From positions 186,001 to 250,000 of the forward strand of contig JAHCMI010000003.1 in assembly GCA_019192545.1 (NCBI GenBank): a stretch of DNA of 64,000 nt, given 5' to 3'. This DNA comes from Rivularia sp. MS3 (lineage in GTDB: Bacteria > Cyanobacteriota > Cyanobacteriia > Cyanobacteriales > Nostocaceae). Below the pieces are notes generated by a model. The model did not search any database. It saw only the letters and a program-made list of their open reading frames with translations, and was not told the DNA's origin. The position numbers were made by a program, and so were the translations under genes. Below, piece by piece: positions 17,016-27,258 of the stretch. Within the stretch, counting starts at the first letter, position 1; the number at the start of each line of letters is the position of its first letter.

Positions 17016-17813
17016 ATGACTACCACAACTGCTGTTAATGAAAACGCCAGCCTGATAGAAATCTTCTCCGCAATTCAAGGAGAGGGACTCAATGTTGGAA
17101 CACGCCAAATTTTTATTCGTTTTGCCTTTTGTGACTTGCGCTGCCACTTTTGTGATAGCGCTCATACTTGGAATGCACCCGCCACTTGCAGAATCGAGCA
17201 AACTCCTGGGCATCGCGATTTTGAAATTTGCTCAAATCCTGTTTCCTTACCCATGTTAATCGAATGGGTTGAGCGGCAAAATATACCTTGCTTACACGAT
17301 AGCATTAGCTTAACTGGAGGCGAGCCTCTACTCCATGCCAGGTTCTTATCAAAATTTTTACCAAAAATCCGCTTAACCACTGGTTTACCTATATACCTAG
17401 AATCTGGGGGACATCGCCCCCAACAACTCGCTATGATTCTACCTTACTTGGACTCTGTAGGTATGGATCTTAAGCTACCTAGCGTTAGTGGCGAAAGTCG
17501 TTGGCAAGAACACGAAAATTTTCTTCAAATGTGCTATGAAGCTCAAACAGAAATCTTCGTAAAAATCATTATTTCCCAAAATACAAATTCCGGGCAGTTG
17601 AAACGTGCGGCTGAGTTAATATCTGCTGTAAACCCCGCAATCCCAGTCTTTTTACAGCCCGTGACCCCTTTAAATTCGACCGAAAAATTTACGGATTTTC
17701 CCGTACTGGCTCCTACTCCTAAACAAGTTACTGATTGGCAGGCTTTGATGAAGAACCCCCTCAAATCAGTCCGCGTTATACCCCAAACTCACAAAATGAT
17801 TAACCAGCTATAA
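17016..17813 (+). CDS. queE: 7-carboxy-7-deazaguanine synthase QueE
   Basis: QueE is the radical-SAM enzyme that converts carboxy-tetrahydropterin to 7-carboxy-7-deazaguanine on the route to queuosine. The iron-sulphur motif CDLRCHFC (CxxxCxxC) is present with the following DSAHTWN. SLTGGEPLLH and the upstream IFSAIQGEGLNVGTRQIFIR are also typical. The frame is open from 16920 with Met codons at 17007 and 17016. I chose 17016 (MTTTTAVNENAS) because homologues begin just before the IFSAIQGEG block; 17007 is equally possible. The gene is single and converges on DUF3318. Confidence 0.9.
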   Translation: MTTTTAVNENASLIEIFSAIQGEGLNVGTRQIFIRFAFCDLRCHFCDSAHTWNAPATCRIEQTPGHRDFEICSNPVSLPMLIEWVERQNIPCLHDSISLTGGEPLLHARFLSKFLPKIRLTTGLPIYLESGGHRPQQLAMILPYLDSVGMDLKLPSVSGESRWQEHENFLQMCYEAQTEIFVKIIISQNTNSGQLKRAAELISAVNPAIPVFLQPVTPLNSTEKFTDFPVLAPTPKQVTDWQALMKNPLKSVRVIPQTHKMINQL

Positions 17814-18298
17814 GTAGTAATAAAAACTACTTAGTTTAATAGCAAATATACATATAATAAAAACTCTTATTCTTTGTATCAAGCAGGATTGGAGTTTATA
17901 CTGCTAGATCAACAAAGTTTCTATTGTTTCTATATTTATTGATAGAAATTAGTTTTATAAAGATATTGCCAAGAAAAAAAAAAGTTTTTGTAAACCGTCA
18001 ATATCAAAGAAATTGGATTAAGAAACCCTAAAATTATTCTTAAAATCTCTTTGAGAAAAATTTAAACTGCTTATCCAATCGCAAGCAACAGAGTAAGTAT
18101 TTCGACTTAAATCTATTATCAAGATTTCAATTATAACTGAATCAAAATAAATCCGAAATATTTCTGATAAACTAGGTGACTTAAAATACTTCTGACGAAA
18201 GAAAAAACGATTACTAGCTTGCCGATATTTATATACTAGCGGAGTAATTTTCGCTTCAGCAAGGTAGGGTGGGAGTTCCCATCCCTACTTGATAAATA
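17814..18298. other. AT-rich spacer between convergent genes
   Basis: About 485 bp without an ORF. Only the hairpin at 18264-18288 stands out. An A/T run near 17975 is unremarkable at this GC. Confidence 0.35.
18264..18288 (-). terminator. Hairpin after the DUF3318 gene
   Basis: gtagggtggga (18264-18274) pairs with tcccatccctac (18277-18288) except for a small internal mismatch. It lies 11 bp beyond the DUF3318 stop on the minus strand. Termination is likely from position; the T-tail is poor. Confidence 0.45.
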
Positions 18299-18958
18299 TT
18301 AATATCCGCCTTCATCCATATTTCGAGATCTAGATTTGGCTTTATTAGCACTGCGCTTGAGTGCAGAAAGTCGGGCTTCATATTTCGACCTCTGCCGCTT
18401 GCTAGGAGATTTTTCGATTAAGGTTTTTAAAGCGCTGCCTAAACTCTTGTAAGCATTGGGCAAACTATAGCCAAAGCGAGTTGCTAAAGCAATGGCTTTT
18501 TCGTCAGCTTCAATTAATTCTCTAGCTTGCTTTTCGCCATTGTTCTTTTGAAACAATCGCCAGCCAGAAACGCCACATAAGGCTAATGCAAGTACTAAAA
18601 GCAATCCATCCTGTACCCACAATTCGCCTACAGCACCGCCCAAGCCTATGGCCAAGGCTGCCATTTCCCAGCCATCTTTGGGGATGGTATCGTTTTGAAT
18701 GCGAGCGACTTCGTGCCAGAACAGCAAATTTCGCTGATCCATTGCTAACTCATCCCATTTTGCCAGGTCAATTTGAATTTCTACCTGGTCTTTACCGATT
18801 TCTTCACTGCGAACTAGAGGCGGATTGACCTCGGTAGTGCCTTCAACCGTAACCCAGCTTTGTAGTTCTGGGGGTAATAAGCCTTTCAACCGCCGGAGTT
18901 CGCTCATTTCTGCTTTTGCAGAAGAGGTTGCGTAAGATGTCATAAAAGCACTTACCAA
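18299..18958 (-). CDS. DUF3318 domain protein
   Basis: The 219-residue protein belongs to a cyanobacterial family of unknown function (DUF3318). The N-terminal part AEMSELRRLKGLLPPELQSW is family-typical. At about 95-105 it reads LLFWHEVARIQNDTIP, an HE pair that recalls a degenerate metallopeptidase motif but lacks the second histidine. Two hydrophobic segments (about 102-118 and 120-137) indicate membrane insertion. The tail is very basic (KRQRSKYEARLSALKRSANK), which may contact nucleic acid or lipid head groups. It is separated from the YbjN-like gene upstream by about 65 bp and may be co-transcribed with it. Confidence 0.75.
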   Translation of the reverse strand: MVSAFMTSYATSSAKAEMSELRRLKGLLPPELQSWVTVEGTTEVNPPLVRSEEIGKDQVEIQIDLAKWDELAMDQRNLLFWHEVARIQNDTIPKDGWEMAALAIGLGGAVGELWVQDGLLLVLALALCGVSGWRLFQKNNGEKQARELIEADEKAIALATRFGYSLPNAYKSLGSALKTLIEKSPSKRQRSKYEARLSALKRSANKAKSRSRNMDEGGY

Positions 18959-19024
18959 AAAAACTTCAGTATATAGTGAGGGTACCCTACAAGGAGTATA
19001 ACTATTTATATTGGCAACTTGACT

Positions 19025-19582
19025 TTATTCGCTAGGAAATCTTCCACGCTTTTTTCTTGCTTCCATTGCCTTTTCTAACAGATCGAGTAAACCAGGAGCC
19101 TGTTCCTGAATGCTTAGTAACAATCTTTCTCCTACTTCTACATTACCTGGATCGTGACCAGTTTCCATCACTTCCTGAAGACGGGGTATGGCGACGCTGT
19201 CAACAAGTTGAACCAATCCACTTAAACAACGATTAAATTGTTTTTCTGTGAGAGTAGAATCTTCTATCGGGAACTCAATAATGGCGCGAATCTCACCATC
19301 TGATGGGTCATATTCCCATTGCAGCATTTTGGTTTCCCAAGAAATAACTAACATTGTTTGTAGAATCGCTGCTTTATGTGGATGCTCTTTTACCCCACTC
19401 AGCACTTGAGGTGCAAATACACGGAAAAATTTCCCTTCTTCATCTAACTGAACTACAATCAAAAAATCTTCTACATGATCGCCTTCTACACCAGTAACAA
19501 TACGGTCTTCTTCTTCATCAATACGATAGTCCCAACCAAGTTTATCTAAATATTCGCCTATTTCTTGCACGCTTACTGCCAT
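19025..19582 (-). CDS. YbjN-like domain protein
   Basis: The 185-residue acidic protein resembles the YbjN / type III secretion chaperone-like fold (PF10722 type). It starts VQEIGEYLDKLGWDYRIDEE, continues FLIVVQLDEEGKFFRVFAPQ, and has ILQTMLVISWETKMLQWEYD and LTEKQFNRCLSGLVQLVDSV near the middle and end. Homologues are widespread in cyanobacteria and often described only as hypothetical; in enterobacteria YbjN affects stress and motility. It lies upstream of DUF3318 on the same strand. There are no membrane spans. Fold assignment is moderate and function is unknown. Confidence 0.7.
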   Translation of the reverse strand: MAVSVQEIGEYLDKLGWDYRIDEEEDRIVTGVEGDHVEDFLIVVQLDEEGKFFRVFAPQVLSGVKEHPHKAAILQTMLVISWETKMLQWEYDPSDGEIRAIIEFPIEDSTLTEKQFNRCLSGLVQLVDSVAIPRLQEVMETGHDPGNVEVGERLLLSIQEQAPGLLDLLEKAMEARKKRGRFPSE

Positions 19583-19860
19583 AAAAAGCCCCTTTAAAAA
19601 CCCTCTGTGCGACTGCTGCCAGATTTAGTTTAACAAGCCTCGGCAGAAGCTTATAAGTGAAATTGCTACCATCAGTCAAGGTTTTGAATTTAAATGTAAT
19701 TTGAATTGCTAATTCAATTTCAGAAGCAGTCATATACAACTCTTAGACAAAGTGCGCTAAGAGATTATTCCTGTGGACATATTTAAAATAGTCATTAAAG
19801 CTAATTAGAATATAACAAATTATTAATTATTCAAAATAGCGGATTTTAGATTATAAATAT

Positions 19861-20859
19861 ATGAATAATTATTCTGTAACTACAGCAAATATAATCGAGC
19901 AAGCTATAAATTTGGAACAAACTTTACCAATTAAAAATCAAGCTTGCAGTTCTAAATTCTTTTTTCACTCTAATCCAACTCAAAAGGTTTGTCTTTTCTT
20001 CCACGGATTTACTGCTGGTCCTTATCAATTTGAACCGTTAGGGAAAAAATTATATGAAGCTGGCTATAATGTTTTAATTCCTTTACAACCAGGTCATGGT
20101 GTAGCAGGAAATTTTAATGCTGATAATCCACCTCCTTTACCATTAAAGCGTGAAGTTTATCAAAACTACGCGATTTCATGGCTAAAAATTGCTCAAACAT
20201 TAGGTGATGAAGTGATAGTTGGAGGGTTATCAAGTGGTGGAACTTTGGCTGCTTGGTTAGCAATGGAATATTATCAGAAAATCGAAAGAGTTATATTATT
20301 CTCTCCTTATTTGAGTAGTAAAAACACAATTGTAGACGTTGCAGTAGAAGTACTGCCGATTTATTTTGAATGGTTTAATAAAGATAATCCTGGCAATTTT
20401 GGTTATAAAGGCTTTGAGATTCCGGCATTGCGGTTGTTTTTAGATATGGGTCAGGAAATCCTCGATACAGCAAAAAGTAATCCGTCGCCACCCACGTTTA
20501 TTGTTACTAGCGAAAGTGATACAGTTGTTGACCGCGATGATTTGAAAGAACTATTTGAATCGGTAATTAAGAAGCAGCAAAAAACTTGGTATTTCTGCTT
20601 TGATAAATTATATAATATTCCTCACACGATGATGACAGAACTTGAAGGAAATAATTATGTAGGTCTGTTAAATACTGTAGCTAAAGCTTATTTAGAAAGC
20701 GATATTAGATGGAATCAGGTGTTAGAAACTGGCAGTCAGATGTTGAAAGGAAAAACTTTTGAAAATGCGGTAAATGATTTAGGTTTGATAGAAAAAGTTT
20801 CTCCAGATTTATCTGTGATGTTATCGGTGATGGATAAAGAAGTTATTGTAGATTTCTAA
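19861..20859 (+). CDS. Alpha/beta hydrolase
   Basis: The 332-residue protein has the oxyanion-hole region LFFHGFTAGPYQFEPLGKKL and the nucleophile elbow GLSSGGTLAAWLA (GxSxG, Ser near residue 122). The acid is probably in FIVTSESDTVVDRDD, and the histidine in YNIPHTMMTELEG. This resembles carboxylesterase/monoacylglycerol-lipase-like enzymes. No signal peptide is seen. The C-terminal 60 residues (AYLESDIRWNQVLETGSQML onwards) form an extra helical region beyond the hydrolase core. The substrate is unknown. It is divergent from the YbjN gene, with its promoter in the 280-bp spacer between them. Confidence 0.82.
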   Translation: MNNYSVTTANIIEQAINLEQTLPIKNQACSSKFFFHSNPTQKVCLFFHGFTAGPYQFEPLGKKLYEAGYNVLIPLQPGHGVAGNFNADNPPPLPLKREVYQNYAISWLKIAQTLGDEVIVGGLSSGGTLAAWLAMEYYQKIERVILFSPYLSSKNTIVDVAVEVLPIYFEWFNKDNPGNFGYKGFEIPALRLFLDMGQEILDTAKSNPSPPTFIVTSESDTVVDRDDLKELFESVIKKQQKTWYFCFDKLYNIPHTMMTELEGNNYVGLLNTVAKAYLESDIRWNQVLETGSQMLKGKTFENAVNDLGLIEKVSPDLSVMLSVMDKEVIVDF

Positions 20860-20948
20860 GTAGTATTCTCAGTTTTAGCCGTAGGGTGTGTTATAGCGCA
20901 GCTTAACGCACCATAATTCTTGGGAATTACATATACTTAAGGCGAATT

Positions 20949-21320
20949 TTAAGCAAAAATTTTTATCAAAAGCATACCTGTCAAACCCCCAATAGTAATA
21001 ATTGTTGTATTAGCAACAATAATTCTTATATCTTGTGTATAAATCTGTATCTTGTAGTTTCTAAGGTTTGGATCGATATAATTTTGAATTGAATATATAA
21101 TAATCACAAACAAATAAGTTATTAAACCCGGAGTTAAGCAAATCAAAATGACATCATTGATTGTGGTTGCAAAGACTAATCTATTACGTAGTAAAACAGA
21201 AATAGCTGCAATTAAAAATTCAATTAATATAGGTACTATATGTAAGATGATAAAGGGTGGATTTCTTTTGTTTTCGTATAAAAAACTTTTTCTATTGTCT
21301 GAAAAAAAATAATTCATCAA
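20949..21320 (-). CDS. Small membrane protein, possibly the 3' part of a frameshifted gene
   Basis: The 123-residue product is not recognised. It has three strongly hydrophobic segments (about 24-44, 51-78 and 98-120), with a short polar N-terminus (SDNRKSFLYENKRNP). It overlaps the reading frame at 21292-21429 by 29 bp, across a run of eight T residues on the coding strand. A one-base slip in that run would join both into one protein of about 165 residues. It is therefore either the second gene of a coupled pair or the C-terminal part of a broken or slippage-expressed gene. Codon use is very AT-rich, and gtagggtg inverted repeats lie on both sides. Confidence 0.5.
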   Translation of the reverse strand: MMNYFFSDNRKSFLYENKRNPPFIILHIVPILIEFLIAAISVLLRNRLVFATTINDVILICLTPGLITYLFVIIIYSIQNYIDPNLRNYKIQIYTQDIRIIVANTTIITIGGLTGMLLIKIFA

Positions 21321-21429
21321 AAAAGTCTATTGCAGGAGTAAATAGATAGAATGTAATTCGATGAAAAATGATTAAAGAAAATAGTATAGTTAGCCCTGTT
21401 AATAGATTAATTATTAAAATATTGTTCAT
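21292..21429 (-). CDS. Short membrane peptide, possibly the 5' part of the same frameshifted gene
   Basis: From ATG 21429 the frame gives 45 residues: one hydrophobic helix (ILIINLLTGLTILFSLIIFH), then ITFYLFTPAIDFFDELFFFRQ and a stop just after the T8 run. It is open further upstream to 21513, but that part encodes an unlikely sequence covering the repeat end. The best explanation is that it is the N-terminal part of the membrane protein continuing at 20949-21309. A genuine 45-residue peptide is less likely. Confidence 0.4.
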   Translation of the reverse strand: MNNILIINLLTGLTILFSLIIFHRITFYLFTPAIDFFDELFFFRQ

Positions 21430-21528
21430 TGGATTTACATTGGTAATTAGGTCATAAATTATTAAATTATAAAATAAGGTTATGATGGTACGTTGCGCTC
21501 TGTGACAACGCACCCTACAGTTATTTAA

Positions 21529-21557
21529 AAACCCGGTTTTTTGAAAAAACCGGGTTT
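21529..21557. terminator. Strong palindromic terminator after chlN
   Basis: aaacccggtttttt (21529-21542) pairs perfectly with aaaaaaccgggttt (21544-21557): a 14-bp stem whose lower part is A/T. In either direction a run of six T residues lies in the stem and more T follows. It lies 29 bp beyond the chlN stop and probably ends the chlL-chlN transcript. Confidence 0.75.
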
Positions 21558-21586
21558 CTTTATTTATTAATTTAAGAAGCCTTATT

Positions 21587-23002
<1,416 letters not shown>

Positions 23003-23012
23003 TTAATTTTTA

Positions 23013-23130
23013 AGTTAGGAGTTAGGAGTGAGGAGTGAGGAGTTAGGAATTGAATTCAAGATTTATAAGTTTTAATTCTTGATTCTTAATTCATAACTCT
23101 TAACTCTCAACTCTCAACTCTTAACTCTTT
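23013..23130. repeat. Two inverted heptad arrays between DUF5331 and chlN
   Basis: GTTAGGA/GTGAGGA units (23013-23054) face CTTAACT/CTCAACT units (23087-23130). The two halves can pair in the operon transcript. The second array ends 3 bp before the DUF5331 stop. Such a hairpin could affect the ratio of ChlN to upstream products. Confidence 0.75.
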
Positions 23131-23133
23131 GTA

Positions 23134-23934
23134 TTAGCTGTTGGGGAAGAGGCGGGCTATTTCCGAATCATCAATAGAACCGTCACTCATATCTTCCCCT
23201 GAAAAAATTTCGTTATCTTTCTGTGTGGATTCTTCACCCCATACATCGGTTAGCGCATCACCGAAGCCAGTGCTATCGCCATCTTTGAACTCGTCAAAAG
23301 AAATATCGCCAAATGCATCTTCAGATTCCGCATTTAGGTTCTGCTGGGGTTGTTTATCGTTTGATTGTTCTGCACTTTCAGAAATATCTCCCAAACCTTC
23401 AGCCTGGATATCATCCAATCCGCTTTCTTGGCTGCTAAAGTTTTCTTCTAGCTCTTGTCCACCCCAAGCTTCTTCTACTACTAAAGTTCCATCTTGAGAA
23501 TCCCCTAAGTCCATATCCGGAGCAGCAATATTTTCTACTTCCTGAGAATCTTCTGTGAATGCTGCAACACCTGCAAATTCGTCGGAATCTTCATCTACCG
23601 AAAATTCTGAGGCTTCTGACTCCTCTTCGCTTTCAGATTCTGGCTGTATGGGCTGTTCTCCGAGTTCTGTATCTGGATCGAAATGCAAATCAAGCACTTC
23701 AATCAATGTGTCAGCGTCTGCATTTAACTTGGAAAATGGCAGCATTAACTGCGCTAACTTCGGTTCCAGGGCGTTTGCTACTCCCAGGATGAGGTAAGAA
23801 GATGGGCGCTTACCACCATCTGGTGTGTAAACCGAGTCCACTTCCATGTGTAATTTAATCCAGTCGCGATTCGAGGCGTAGAACTGCAACCACTTCTGTT
23901 TTAATGAATCCGTGAAACTATAAAAGAAAGCCAT
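23134..23934 (-). CDS. DUF5331 protein of the chl operon
   Basis: The 266-residue protein is the DUF5331 family member usually found next to chlL/chlN in cyanobacteria. Residues 1-90 are an ordered domain: FYSFTDSLKQKWLQFYASNR, then DWIKLHMEVDSVYTPDGG and ILGVANALEPKLAQLMLPFS. Residues 95-266 are highly acidic, rich in Glu, Asp, Ser and Gln (for example EPESESEEESEASEFSVDED), and probably disordered. The end DSEIARLFPNS is conserved-looking. The position between the reductase and catalytic subunit genes suggests an assembly or regulatory function, but none is established. It starts 34 bp after the chlL stop. Confidence 0.82.
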   Translation of the reverse strand: MAFFYSFTDSLKQKWLQFYASNRDWIKLHMEVDSVYTPDGGKRPSSYLILGVANALEPKLAQLMLPFSKLNADADTLIEVLDLHFDPDTELGEQPIQPESESEEESEASEFSVDEDSDEFAGVAAFTEDSQEVENIAAPDMDLGDSQDGTLVVEEAWGGQELEENFSSQESGLDDIQAEGLGDISESAEQSNDKQPQQNLNAESEDAFGDISFDEFKDGDSTGFGDALTDVWGEESTQKDNEIFSGEDMSDGSIDDSEIARLFPNS

Positions 23935-23968
23935 GTTATCTCCTCATCCTGAGAAATAAACTAATGAT

Positions 23969-24835
23969 TTATACAATCATTAAGTCTAGTTCCTCTTCGG
24001 GATTAGGAACCTGTGGTTTATTCGGATTTAGATAAAAATCTGACAACAATGAGAATAATTCTCGGTCTTGAGCATCCTGTGGAACTACCCCCTCGGGACG
24101 CGCCAAAAGCTGGTCGGCAATACTGAGATAATAGTCGCAAACGAAGTTTAAGGAAGGTTCTGTTTCTGCCATTTCAAATAAAGTCTTGCCTTTGACTCGG
24201 GAAACACGGATATCTTCGATTAAAGGTAGAACTTCTAAAATTGGCATGGGTACCGATTCAATATATTTTTCAATTAAATCGCGTTTTGAAGTGCGGTTAC
24301 CAATCAAACCTGCCAATCGCAGCGGATGAGTCCGGGCTTTTTCCCTTACCGAAGCAGCAATACGATTAGCCGCGAATAAAGCGTCAAAGCCATTGTCAGT
24401 AACTATTAAGCAATAGTCGGCATAATTGAGAGGTGCTGCAAAACCACCACAAACTACGTCACCCAGAACGTCGAACAATATTACATCATACTCATCAAAG
24501 GCATTGAGTTCCTTGAGTAATTTTACGGTTTCGCCTACTACATAACCGCCACATCCAGCACCTGCTGGAGGTCCCCCTGCTTCTACACAATCTACTCCGC
24601 CATAGCCCTTGTAAATAACATCTTCGGGCCAAATATCTTCGTAGTGGAAATCTTTTTCTTGAAGAGTATCAATGATTGTCGGAATCAAAAATCCTGTCAA
24701 GGTAAAGGTACTATCGTGTTTGGGGTCACAACCGATTTGTAGAACTTTTTTACCGCGCTTAGCTAAGGCAACGGAAATATTACAACTTGTTGTGGATTTA
24801 CCGATTCCGCCTTTTCCGTAAACTGCTAGTCTCAC
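23969..24835 (-). CDS. chlL: Light-independent protochlorophyllide reductase ATP-binding subunit L
   Basis: ChlL is the NifH-like dimer that passes electrons, with ATP hydrolysis, to ChlN-ChlB. The 288-residue protein has the P-loop GKGGIGKST (7-15), switch-type [10 protein letters not shown] (34-43) and the two cysteines that hold the bridging 4Fe-4S cluster, Cys 95 ([10 protein letters not shown]) and Cys 129 ([11 protein letters not shown]). Length is normal. It is the first gene of the operon; the promoter is in the 910-bp region upstream. The pathway makes chlorophyllide a without light and is oxygen-sensitive. Identification is certain. Confidence 0.98.
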   Translation of the reverse strand: MRLAVYGKGGIGKSTTSCNISVALAKRGKKVLQIGCDPKHDSTFTLTGFLIPTIIDTLQEKDFHYEDIWPEDVIYKGYGGVDCVEAGGPPAGAGCGGYVVGETVKLLKELNAFDEYDVILFDVLGDVVCGGFAAPLNYADYCLIVTDNGFDALFAANRIAASVREKARTHPLRLAGLIGNRTSKRDLIEKYIESVPMPILEVLPLIEDIRVSRVKGKTLFEMAETEPSLNFVCDYYLSIADQLLARPEGVVPQDAQDRELFSLLSDFYLNPNKPQVPNPEEELDLMIV

Positions 24836-25745
24836 TGTTGTTTCCTCTTATAGTTGCTTGTCAAACTCTTAACTCAAACACTTCCTTTACCCAGACAGAC
24901 AAAGGTTTGCAATGTATAAGTCGTTCTTACTTGTTAATGTCCAAGTTACACCCAAACCAAAAAAGCTTTTAGATGTAACCCTCGTTTATAGCTGATTATT
25001 TGGCTTCGTCAATTAATATTTAAAACATTATTGCCAACAAAAGTCTATCAGTCGTTAAATTAAATTAATAATAGTTTTTGTTTATTTATTTATATAAAAA
25101 TAGTTACAATAAACAAAAATATCAAATCCCTTATATATATGTCTTTCATCGATTGAAAATCACTATATACCTTACGAAAGAGCTAACCTAAATACCTAGG
25201 ATAGCTATACCTCTGATAAAACAATCGGTATGAACCTACTTAAATTAAATTCCCAAAGAGATTTATGTTTGGGATTCAGTTGGATTACTGAGTAAAAAAA
25301 TATAATTAATCGGTACGATCGGTAAAAATATGGTTAAGCGTTCAAATGTCTATTTGCATAAGAAATATCGGCTGTTTGGCTATCTGCGTGCTTAAGTAAA
25401 TACTCGGTATACTTTACGAAAAAAAGTTAATTAAATTTATAGGTCATCCAGCGGCTATTATTAGACTAATTGTCATAAGTAGTTCTAAGATAATTTACAG
25501 CCATTTCGATAGTGAAAACCTTACGGGGGAATAGTTTGGCTAAAAAAAATGCAGATCGCTAATGTTAAAAATAATCACATTTTTCAAAATGTCCTAATTT
25601 TTTGGAATTTAGCAGAATATGAAGGATGAATATGAAAAAAAGATTAATTTATAATCTTCATGTCTGTTCGCAAGAGGCGGATTTGAGGCTAAATTTTTAA
25701 GCTAAACTTTTAATTTATTTAAATTTAAATTTATTTATAAGCATC
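24836..25745. promoter_or_regulatory. Long upstream region of the chlL operon
   Basis: About 910 bp, very AT-rich, with no credible ORF. The chlL promoter and any long 5' leader should be here. I found no clear NtcA palindrome or strong -10/-35 pair by eye. Small RNAs cannot be excluded from sequence alone. Confidence 0.35.
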
Positions 25746-26003
25746 TCAACAAACATCCTCGTTCTCAGTTTGCGCCATTTCTTGTAAAGACTGCCAACCC
25801 GGTTGCCAATTGGATCGATCTTGCAACAACTTGGCATTAATCCAGAAACGAACTTCAGAATCGCAAGAAGCGACCATTTCTGCATATACCCACTTACCTT
25901 GATTTTTGCGGTTAATTACCTGAAAATGCCGCCAACCATCAATTTTTTGTCCTGATGTCCACTTAGAACCCAGCAAATAAGGGAATTTCTGTTTTTTAGC
26001 CAT
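25746..26003 (-). CDS. Trp-rich small conserved protein (TIGR02450 type)
   Basis: The 85-residue protein matches a small Trp-rich family found in cyanobacteria and some proteobacteria. Typical elements are LLGSKWTSGQKIDGWRHFQV, KWVYAEMVASCDSEVRFWIN and a final WQPGWQSLQEM. It has seven Trp residues and no signal or membrane segment. The function is unknown. The plus-strand sequence around its ATG (at 26001-26003) shows no strong ribosome site. The gene is 146 bp downstream of the SecD-like gene on the same strand and need not be linked to it. Confidence 0.82.
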   Translation of the reverse strand: MAKKQKFPYLLGSKWTSGQKIDGWRHFQVINRKNQGKWVYAEMVASCDSEVRFWINAKLLQDRSNWQPGWQSLQEMAQTENEDVC

Positions 26004-26149
26004 TTTCTAATCGTTTTTTCTCGTAATTATGTTAACTCGTGAGGAGACAACGAAGCAGAGAGTAAGAACGAGAATTTTCTTAACTAGTACTGTGCCATAT
26101 TAATGCAAGCAGGGTAGATTTTTGTTGTTAGTTGGGCTTGTTGTGCTTT

Positions 26150-26845
26150 TCATTCTGGGGTTAATCCGCCTAATTTTAAACCTTGTTCTAGTAATTTTGC
26201 TGCTATATTTTCAGCTTCTTCTGAGGAAAAATTTCCGCTAATCACAGCTTGTCCACCAGAAATTCCAGTTTGAGCATATTGCACTGCTACAGAAGCAGCA
26301 CTGATTAATTCTCCATTCATAAAGATGCCTAGAGAACGACCAGTTCCTGCTATATTTTTTGTTAATTCTTGGAATTTCTGACTTCCTTCGTTGTCAAAGC
26401 GAATCAAGATTTCTGATGAATTATTGAATGTAGATTTTTCAGCCCGTGCATCAATCACATTTTTTCCGGTCAAAGTAGTTTCTTCAAACATCGAAGCAGT
26501 CTTCTGATTTAAGTTCTTTAATATTTGCTGTGATTTTTGAATTTCTCTAGCATTACTATTCGGATTGCGTTGTAATGTTTTTATTTTTTGGTTAATTTGG
26601 TTGATTTCTTGTCTTGTAGCAAATAGATATTCTTCCGTTCCTTTTTTTTGAATTTTAAAATTTAGTATAGATTCAGATTCTTGTAAACTATCTTAATGAT
26701 TATCTTTTAACTTAGATGATGATAATTCTGATAGATATAATTTCTCGCTAGCTAGAACAGCATCTGATTTTATACTTGAAATACAACAGAATACAATTGT
26801 TGTGGATGCAATTAATGAATTACCGACTATAGATGTTCTTTTCAT
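26150..26845 (-). pseudogene. Secreted SecD-P1-like protein, interrupted by one in-frame TAA
   Basis: Read from ATG 26845 the frame gives a signal peptide-like start (KRTSIVGNSLIASTTIVFCC, then SSIKSDAVLA) and a polar stretch, and meets TAA at codon 51 (26693-26695). The same frame then stays open for 180 codons. It encodes a coiled, Gln/Asn/Lys-rich linker (EINQINQKIKTLQRNPNSNA) and a domain resembling the P1-head of SecD: TLTGKNVIDARAE, LGIFMNGELISAAS, GGQAVISGNFSSEEAENIAA. The TAA may come from one substitution in CAA. Unless the stop is read through, only a restart near 26491 (113 aa, without signal) could be made. In SecD this domain lies in the periplasm. Confidence 0.7.
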
Positions 26846-27258
26846 CTGTTTTAATAAATTGACTTAATACACTTTTACCTATTTAAAAAATTAGCTTTTT
26901 ACATCAATAATGTAAGAATAAAAAATCAAAGTCGAATAAAAAATAGCAATTAACTACGAACTGATAAAAGACCGACTAGAACGATAAATTTAACAACTAC
27001 AGAGTGGATTTTTATTTTTTATACTTTACTTTAATAGCACGGTTATTACTACTTTCAATATTACTGATATTACTACCTGGTGCTAACAGCAGATGTAAAA
27101 AGTTCTTAACGAAGCTTAAATTCAGGGAAATACCACAAAGTAAGGGGTGAACACCGACCCTATAAACTGCACGCTTATTTTTAGAATGTTTTATAGAAAT
27201 ATTTGTTTATTTTTCATTTTTTTGTGGTAATAGGGCTGTTACATCTTTTACAAATACT
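26846..27258. promoter_or_regulatory. Divergent promoter region upstream of clpB
   Basis: About 410 bp between the SecD-P1-like gene and clpB. No CIRCE-type inverted repeat (TTAGCACTC-N9-GAGTGCTAA) was found. The clpB start has no strong ribosome-binding site. Nothing else is recognised. Confidence 0.4.

Larger units (their letters stand above)
20881..21518. repeat. Inverted-repeat-bounded segment (gtagggtg ends)
   Basis: gtagggtgtgtta at 20881 and the reverse complement of gtagggtgcgttg ending at 21518 face each other and match over 11 of the first 12 bases. The similarity continues patchily through gcgca. The 638-bp interval contains only the small membrane-protein reading frames. The ends resemble those of the MITE at 7631-7839, so this may be a larger relative that carries a gene, or two separate repeat copies. 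Confidence 0.4.

Noticed and set aside
18299-18958. DUF3318 as an active zinc metalloprotease
   Set aside because: WHEVARIQ has only one His and one Glu, without the second zinc-binding His of HExxH.
23141-23797. Long Ser-rich plus-strand frames opposite DUF5331
   Set aside because: They are shadows of the acidic DUF5331 gene; the Ser/Pro-rich composition results from reading acidic codons backwards.
26846-27258. CIRCE operator upstream of clpB
   Set aside because: No TTAGCACTC-N9-GAGTGCTAA palindrome was found; the nearest similar words are unpaired.
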